From Fasciolopsis buskii (Eukaryota > Platyhelminthes > Trematoda > Plagiorchiida > Fasciolidae), in NCBI GenBank assembly GCA_008360955.1, contig LUCM01008081.1, positions 1-64,000 of the forward strand: a DNA stretch of 64,000 bases, read 5' to 3'. Shown in pieces: positions 57,315-64,000 of the stretch. The position numbers and the translations under genes were made by a program. Numbering within the stretch: position 1 is the stretch's first letter; every line of letters starts with the position of its first letter. The notes beneath the pieces were generated by a model. The model worked only from the letters and a program-made list of their open reading frames with translations, was not told the origin of the DNA and made no database searches.

Positions 57315-60300
57315 TCACAACGAGACTACACCTTGACGTGGCGTGGCGGCTTGCGTGCCTCCATGGCCCAACGAGCTATACAGCAGGGCTTATCTCAAGA
57401 CGGAGATCCAATCATGCCTGAAAGGTCAGTGGGTAGAGGCCTGACGAAGTAGTTTCCTGATCTTCCCAGTCGGGGTTGGTCTGAGTTAGCAGCTCAGTCG
57501 GAAAAACGAGTGGAAGACTAATTGATCCAAGTAGATGGGCGCCCACTCAGCTATACCCCGCTGCCTTGCGCTCAGGTTCTTGTCAGAACCAAAGGCTTTA
57601 GTTGAGAACCCTAATCGTTCTTCTGCTTAGCGGCTGGACTCCCTAGCAGTACCCGTCCATTAATCCGCATGAGTTACACGCCTACAAATAATTCCATACT
57701 GCATCGGTCATCGCGCAGGATAATCAGGACCGCGCTGCCCATTGCATCGAGCGCAAGTGAGGTGGGTAGTGATAAGTATGCTACTGCTCAGAGTTCCCTC
57801 TCTTTTATTCAACCTATCTCTTCTGTCTCCAACCCAATCTGTTTGCCCCTTCTGCCTACCCATAGTATCTCCATTGATAACACGCCCGGTACTCACAACG
57901 GTTTATTGTCAAGTAGTGTATTAGGTGGTTTCAGTCTGCTAGCTCATATTTTCTCAAGTCTCGTCAGCTTTTGAATCTCGGTTCCTTCAACGTGCACACT
58001 TTAATGCAGGCTAGCCAACAGGCGTGTTTGGCTCTGACAGTGGACTCACTTTCGATTGATATTTGCTGCGTGAGTGAAACACGAATTCAGGATTCGAGTA
58101 GAGTAATTCAACTAACTGCGCTAAACGTTTCGTCAAGATATTTTCTTCGCATTTCAGGAGACGAAGCAGCTCAAGCTGTGGATCAACATGGTGTAGGAAT
58201 AATCTTGAGTGAGAAGGCTGAAGCAGCCCTTCTAGACTGGATCCCAGTCAACAGTCGCTTGTGTGCCATGAGATTGCAGGGATCAGTCGGCGTCCGAAAG
58301 GATAGTAGTGTTTAGCGTAGTTTATTTGTTATCTCGGCCTACACTCCAACAGACTGCAGCACTGACATGGAGGAAGACGAGTTTTGCGATAACCTCGTCA
58401 CTCTAGTTCGGAAGAGCAAACGCTCTGACATTGTAGTGGTAGCAGGTGACTTTAATGCACAATTTGGAAAACTGAGTGCATCGGAGTCCTGTTTAGGTGG
58501 GCGATGCGCCTTGCCTGCACAGCGAACAGATAACGGGGAAAGACTTCTCCAATTCTGTGCAGATAATCATTTATTCCTATCTAGTACGAATTTCCGACAC
58601 AGTTGGCGTCGCACAGCGACATGGCGCTCTAACTCGACAGGTACTTTGAGTCAGATTGACCATAACACAGTTAGCTACCGTTGGTGCAGTTCTGTCCAGA
58701 ACTGTAGATCATACTGGACCACGTACGTCGAATCGGACCATGCGTTAGCTTCGATGCAATTTTCGCTGCAGCTGAATGGCCATCGACGCGGGCCACAAAC
58801 CCGATTGGCTATCGAACGTCTGTCTGATTCGGCTGTTCGCAACAGCTACGAAGAGAAACTGTCCGAGGAACTAAGAACTGCGACCAATAGCAATGTAGAC
58901 GAGCAGTGGGATCAAATTAAGCAGACTATGCATTTGGCAGCAGATTTCGCCTGTGGTCCCAGACCTACCATTCATCAAAAACACTGGATCTCGCAAGGGT
59001 CGCTAAGTCTAATGGAGCAAAAATGCGAGCTGCGTAACTGCAAGGAAGTGAGTAAGATGCATCGGCAGTTGCAGCGTCAGTTGACCATAAGCCTTAGGAA
59101 TGACCGCGAAAACTGGTGGGTTAAGGTGGCCGAAAAGATGGAAGTGGCGTCCGCTTCAGGTAACAGTCAAAGACTATTTAAGCTTATACGCGACAGCGGT
59201 GGGCGGCGAACTTCGGTTAGTGAAGTCGTGTGCAAAAGGAATGGAGGAGTCATCCGTGGTAGACAAAAAAAGGATGGACCGTTGGGCAGAGCATTTCAAG
59301 GATCAATTTAGGTGGTCACACGCTAACATATTTAGTCCGACGTCTGGAGCTGTGAATCCTTGGGAGGTGTCACATGATCCCCCAACGGAAGTGGAAGTGG
59401 AGTCAAATATTCGGCTTCTGAAGAGGAGAAAAACTGACGGTCCCGACGACCTTCCCCCAACTCTTTTCAGACTGGGTGGAGAATTGCTGATGAAATCACT
59501 TGCCTGCTTGCTTTGTGATATTTAGATCGAGTAGCGTATCTCGCTATCTTGGGGTAAGTCACTAATTATACCCATCTTCAAGAAGGGTTCACGGAGTAAC
59601 TGCAGCAATCATCGTGAGATTAGTCCAATTCCGATAGTTACTAAGGTGTTAGCTTCAATAATGCTGCCCCGTTTGGCACCGATTCGCGAAAGTAATATCC
59701 GCGAACAACAGGCCAGATTTCGATCAGGTCGAGGTTGCATCGACCAAATATTCAATTTTCGACAGATACTCGAAACGCGCCACACGCGCCGGCGCCCTAC
59801 GATCGTAGTCTTCCTCGACTTGAAAGGTGCTTTCGACTCCGTGGATCGACCAGCACTACTCAGTGCTCCACCGGAAGGGTATGCCAACGAAGTTTGTGAA
59901 CCTGTTGCGGGCATTGTACTCGCATACCTATGGTCGTGTGAGAGTATACGGTGAACTATCAGGTTCGTTCGCAACGACTAGTGGCGTTCGACAAGGGTGC
60001 CGTTATCTCTCCATTTCTGTTCAACTTCATCATGGACGAGGTGATGGAAGATGCTTTAGGAGGTCTCCGGGATATAGGAGTCGAACTAAGAAGTGGAGGG
60101 AAGCTATGCGATCTAGATTACACAGACGACGTCGTTTTCCAGTTCGAGTCTGCGGACCATGCACAACGGGCACTAGATAGACTGTCGAGATCGGTTGCTC
60201 GCTTTGGCAAGTGCTTTGAACCTTCAAAGTGCAAAGTACTGTTACAGGACTGGACGACAGCAGCGCCTAACTTGATACTGAATGGAGAGGAAATAACAAT

Positions 60301-61143
60301 GGTGGACCGTTTCACCTACCTTGGTAGCTGCGTGTCTAACGATGGTAGCTCGGGATTGGAGGTAAGTATGCGTATATCCAAGGCTCGGCCAGCTTACGCT
60401 GGACTGAACCACTTGCGGCATCTGCCTAATATTCCACTGAAGTTGAAAGGTCGTGTGTACTGTCCTGCAGTGCGCTCAGTTCTGTTGTACGGTTGCGAGA
60501 CGTGGAGTATACGAGTGGGCAATGTTCTTCGGTTGGAGGTCTTCGGCAACCGATGTTTACGTAATATCGCTAGGATTGATGGAGTGACCGGGTGAGTAAT
60601 ATTGAGGCTAGGAATCTGGTATTGGGTGCCACTTCTGAGAATAGCTTGTTTCAGCGTATGAAACTTAGTAGACTACGCTGGTTGGGTCACGTGTTGCGTA
60701 TATCGAACACTCGTCTACCATATCGTTCCTCCCAACGGATGGAAAAACTCATGTGGAGGTCAACAGATAACGTGGCAACGTGGGATGAGAAAATGTACGG
60801 CGAACTTAGGTAAAGTAGGTGTCCCGAGCCTTCGTGGTTGGGGTCCGAAAGACTCGTCGACTTGCTGGCTGGAGACACTGAAGGATATGGCAGTGAACCG
60901 TGAACAGTGGCGATCGTGTTGTCATTTTCTATCGAATCAGTGTGATTGAAAACGCGTGCGTTTGTACAGTTAGACTGCATTCTGTGTTGGCTGTAGCACC
61001 ATCTTATCTTTTCCTGCCTGTGTAGGTCCACTCCCTGTTCCCGTTGGATATTCACTCTTTTTATATAAACGTGTAACTCTGGGGAAAGGCAGCGGTCAGT
61101 GAGACTCGCCATGCTGTTTAGCGCTGAACGATGATGATGATGA
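57315..61143 (+). pseudogene. Near-complete RTE-like LINE with frameshifts
   Basis: A 5' non-coding part (from about 57315) leads to an endonuclease: SFNVHTL and CVSETRIQ near 57980-58090, VVAGDFNAQ near 58440, QIDHN near 58655 and SDHALASM near 58735. The reverse transcriptase follows: GPDDLPPTLF near 59440, FRSGRGCIDQIF near 59720, FLDLKGAFDSVDR near 59815, ISPFLFNFIMDEV near 60010 and YTDDVV near 60120 with both catalytic Asp residues. The C-terminal part has FTYLGSCVS and YGCETWS. Breaks: in-frame TAG at 58313 and stops near 59523, with frame changes near 59260, 59865, 60000 and 60595. The element ends in a GATGATGATGATGATC tail, as RTE elements often do. It is dead but structurally nearly full length. 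Confidence 0.87.
61128..61143 (+). repeat. (GAT)n-type LINE 3' tail
   Basis: A short GATGATGAT tail closes the RTE-like element and marks its 3' end. Confidence 0.75.
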
Positions 61144-61404
61144 TCGGCAGCATAATTTACGGGAAGTTATCTTAGGCTAAAATTAATAAAAAGCCAGCCG
61201 TTTATCGTGTTTAAATAGTTTTGCGAAATCATCATTGTTCTCGTTGTCACCAACGTTTGAACAAAGTTTTGGCAATTCTATGTTAGGCTGACTGTCATTC
61301 GAACTCCAACTTTCATCTACAAACCTCTGGCCATTCCATCAACATTATACCCGGAAACCACCAGACTCGAGTTTCGTTCTCATTAGTGGTGCCTATCCTG
61401 CATC

Positions 61405-61548
61405 ACTTTCAGTATTTGAACTCGGGCTTTCTTACTAGAAGACCTGTTACAACTGTCACCAGCTTCTGTCCAGCCTAATCAGGATTGCCGAGTTGAAGTT
61501 TCTTAAGACTTCGCCCTCGGTGACAGCCAGAAATGCCCGACAGCTCCG
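61405..61548 (+). repeat. Unclassified dispersed repeat, copy 1
   Basis: Matches 62829-62966 in the same orientation. Shared blocks include CAGCTTC.GTC.AG, CTAATCAG.AT.GCCGAG, GACTTC..CC and GAAATGC.CGACA. No coding potential. Confidence 0.65.
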
Positions 61549-62828
61549 AAGAGAGACGTGATATCGTTCCTGCTGACTAAAGTCAGTTGTTTAAGTGGTG
61601 GTGGTTACCGTGCCGATGTTTTGGTCATCGTTGTTGCTTTTACCTTAGAAGTGTCCGACTTAAATTGTTCTCACTGGACTTGCGCATCAATGAACTCACC
61701 TAGGATTTTCGTTTCGGTCTACAGCAGAGTTCCGTCATCCTGCTGAACTTTATGGATAATTGCGTTTGTTTGTGACGGCACAAACATCTCGTTTTGAGAA
61801 TCCTGAGATCAATCTAATCCTTTCGTAGAGGGCTACTTATCCCGGCTCCTGAGAGAGTGAAAACCAAGTTCCCTGGCAGATTATAAACAGATGAAATGCG
61901 CTCAGACGTTTGCCCAGATAAATAGTATTTCGGTCTTCCTGAAAGGAAAAAAAATTTACCCATCTCCTCTCCGTAAGGACTGAATTTTTCGGCAGATTTG
62001 TATTTGCCACAGTCTACGTACCAAAAGGATTGTGGGGGTGGTCATCAGCCACACAAGCGAAGAACATTTTCCTGCAAAAATCAAAAACAGAGTTACCTGT
62101 TCTACCATTAACTATCTGAATTCTGAAGTATTATATGCCTCGAAAATTATTTAGTATTGGGCCCCGGTTATCAAACAATCATTACATTATCATGTGTGAC
62201 TCATGTAATTTTCGGGTACAGTCCCTCATTGAACTATACTCGTTTATAGTACTGATTTCATTTTATCCGATTCCCAATTTTGGACGCACTTCTGCAAGCA
62301 AATTTTCCATAGATATTTTCTACGAAGCTAGTTCACTACACTATCTGAAGGTCACGGCGTTCTGTGGCTACATCAACTCTCTGATTGCTAGTATGGGTTT
62401 ACATAGTGGGCCTTCGGAAAATTAAGGACTCGGTGCGTTCGCTTTCTTTCCAGGCGCCAGAAGCCATTACTAACCAATGAATTAAATAGGACAGTATACG
62501 CAATTTTTCCAAGGTCTACTCAGATTGAGTACAGAAGAACGGAAAATTCAGCGCGAAAGAAAACGAACAGATATCCGGATGGACACCACCCGTCACAGCT
62601 TTGGAACGAAATATCAGAGTGAGCTCGTTTAAATGATTATGAGCAGAAACTTTTAGATGCAAGCAAAATTTAATATCCTTCCAGCCAATTTCTCATAGGC
62701 TGCAGCTCAAAATACCATAAATTTTGACACTTATATACCTCGGGGCATGTAGACAACTTTTTCAACCGTGAAATACCAAAATCGACTGTTGCACTCACTA
62801 AGGCTCATTATTGGTATGTATCCATCAT
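61549..62828. other. Non-coding stretch between repeat copies
   Basis: No supported gene or repeat; the open frames at 61558 and 62135 have no recognisable domains. Confidence 0.45.
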
Positions 62829-62966
62829 TCACCCTGGCTTTTCAACTGAAGGGCTTGTAGCCTACCACTGGGTTATCAGCTTCCGTCTAGTCTAATCAGA
62901 ATCGCCGAGCTAGGTTTGATCAGACTTCATCCCCAGTGAGGGAAAGAAATGCTCGACAACTTAAGG
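62829..62966 (+). repeat. Unclassified dispersed repeat, copy 2
   Basis: Second copy of the repeat at 61405-61548, about 1.4 kb downstream, with visible substitutions. Confidence 0.65.
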
Positions 62967-63689
62967 AAGCCTGTAGATACCAGATGATTTTTGTTCTGGG
63001 ACATTCAGAAGACGATGTGGCTTAAAATCAGCCCAGAGTTCAACAAACGGAGAAAGCCTGGATCACACCGACTGGTACTTCTCTAAGAGTTTATGAATCA
63101 AACAAGTGAGTAATGAAATTACGCTTAACGTATTGTACTATATTATGTTGGATTGTATTGGATAGACTTTTGCGTACAAAAATGCCGCATTTCAGCCAAA
63201 AATCTTGAACCAAAAAGAAAAAGGAAAACGTTACGTTCATCACCTTGTAAAAATGAAATGAATTATCTGAGGTCATTATGACAAATTGCTCAGGAATTCG
63301 GCTGACATCCGGTCACGGTTTGCCAAAATTCGCACTAAATATGGGACAGTGGATTTCCTGCAGAGGTCGATTTTAGGGGCTACGGAACGAAAAGCGGATC
63401 ATGTTGAAATATGAGAGCAGCACTTTGAAAAATCGCTGTGCAGAGGGTGCGTGGGCTCTGAAAGGATTCTGTCAGCAAACTTCTAACACACTAATAAATG
63501 CTGATCACTTACATCGATGGACAACTCAGTTAGTGATGAGAAGGACAAGGCTAATAATTGATAACTCCCAGCAAAGCATTTTTAAGTCTTTTTTAAGTCA
63601 ACCTGGAAAAAATGATAGGAGAAAAGCAAAGAAAAATTGGAAAAATACTGGTATGCAAATCGGAAGATGGTGCATTGTTTCACCTTGCA

Positions 63690-64000
63690 TTGCCGAAATT
63701 TCCTGATCTGAAATGACAACCATGAGAGATTCTTTAAACAGATAGAAATGTGTGAAGTCCACTTCACAGGCTCATCAGTAGTACCTCCTAGATATTTCAA
63801 AGAATCAAACCTGGTAAGTGTTTGTGATTCGATGAAAGACGTTTCGGATGAGCAGGCCGACTGAGAGAGAGAACAGACATTCAAAACATTTAGATGGGTT
63901 GAGATTTAAGCCAGTTTGTGCAGATAAATCATACATAGAAGACAAGTTGTTAGAAAAACTTTGAAAATCATCGTTATTCGAAGCGGATGAAGTGAGGACA
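63690..64000 (-). pseudogene. CR1/Jockey-like LINE fragment, cut by window edge
   Basis: On the minus strand LTRFDSLKYLGGTTDEPVKW followed by SHISICLKNLS and FQIRKFR matches the reverse-transcriptase thumb region. At DNA level it closely parallels 2920-3230 (shared blocks include GAATGTCTGTTCTCTCTCTC and TTGATTCT), so it is the same family as the LINE at the left of the window. It is truncated at its 3' side near 63690 and continues out of the window on its 5' side. Confidence 0.8.

Noticed and set aside
1..64000. Bacterial-type features such as operons, CRISPR arrays or integrative elements
   Set aside because: Coding regions are split by spliceosomal introns and no regularly spaced short-repeat arrays were seen; the sequence is eukaryotic.

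Overview
This is eukaryotic, intron-rich, repeat-rich DNA, most probably from a flatworm and most likely a digenean fluke. Reasons: one gene is broken into at least 14 short exons over about 33 kb; splice sites are classic GT..AG; and the repeats (an RTE-type LINE with a GATG tail, a second CR1/Jockey-like LINE, tRNA-derived short repeats) are of kinds common in fluke genomes. The taxon is inference; no marker gene fixes it.

Minus strand, 38838 down to 6239: one large gene assembled here exon by exon from splice sites, reading phase and protein motifs. It encodes a divergent ionotropic glutamate receptor / IR-like channel subunit of about 960 residues: signal peptide, amino-terminal domain, ligand-binding half S1, M1, pore loop, M3 gate, S2 and M4. 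Twelve of the thirteen exon junctions agree in phase; one (25613 to 23792) needs a further short exon. The introns hold a degenerate RTE LINE (about 27.4-28.9 kb, antisense to the gene), a 407-bp tandem array containing tRNA-like modules (30.7-31.9 kb), a fold-back repeat of the same family (35.16-35.62 kb) and a second inverted-repeat element (36.77-37.17 kb). At 35820-35858 there is a Nextera mate-pair junction adapter followed by one N, and the 915 bases after it exactly repeat 34500-35414. This is an assembly artefact.

Plus strand, 52.1-54.4 kb: an uninterrupted 749-codon reading frame for a single-pass leucine-rich-repeat membrane protein with a proline-rich cytoplasmic tail and a C-terminal PDZ-ligand-like end. 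A strong splice acceptor near its 5' end leaves the true start open.

The rest is mostly transposon debris. A degenerate CR1/Jockey-like LINE lies at 1.1-3.66 kb, and another copy of that family enters from the right edge on the minus strand. A near-complete but frameshifted RTE-like LINE lies at 57.3-61.1 kb. Several tRNA-like and other dispersed repeats are also present. The stretches 38.8-45.3, 45.8-52.1, 54.4-57.3 and 61.1-63.7 kb hold no gene I can support. The two protein genes lie on opposite strands and are not evidently connected, although both would act at the cell surface.
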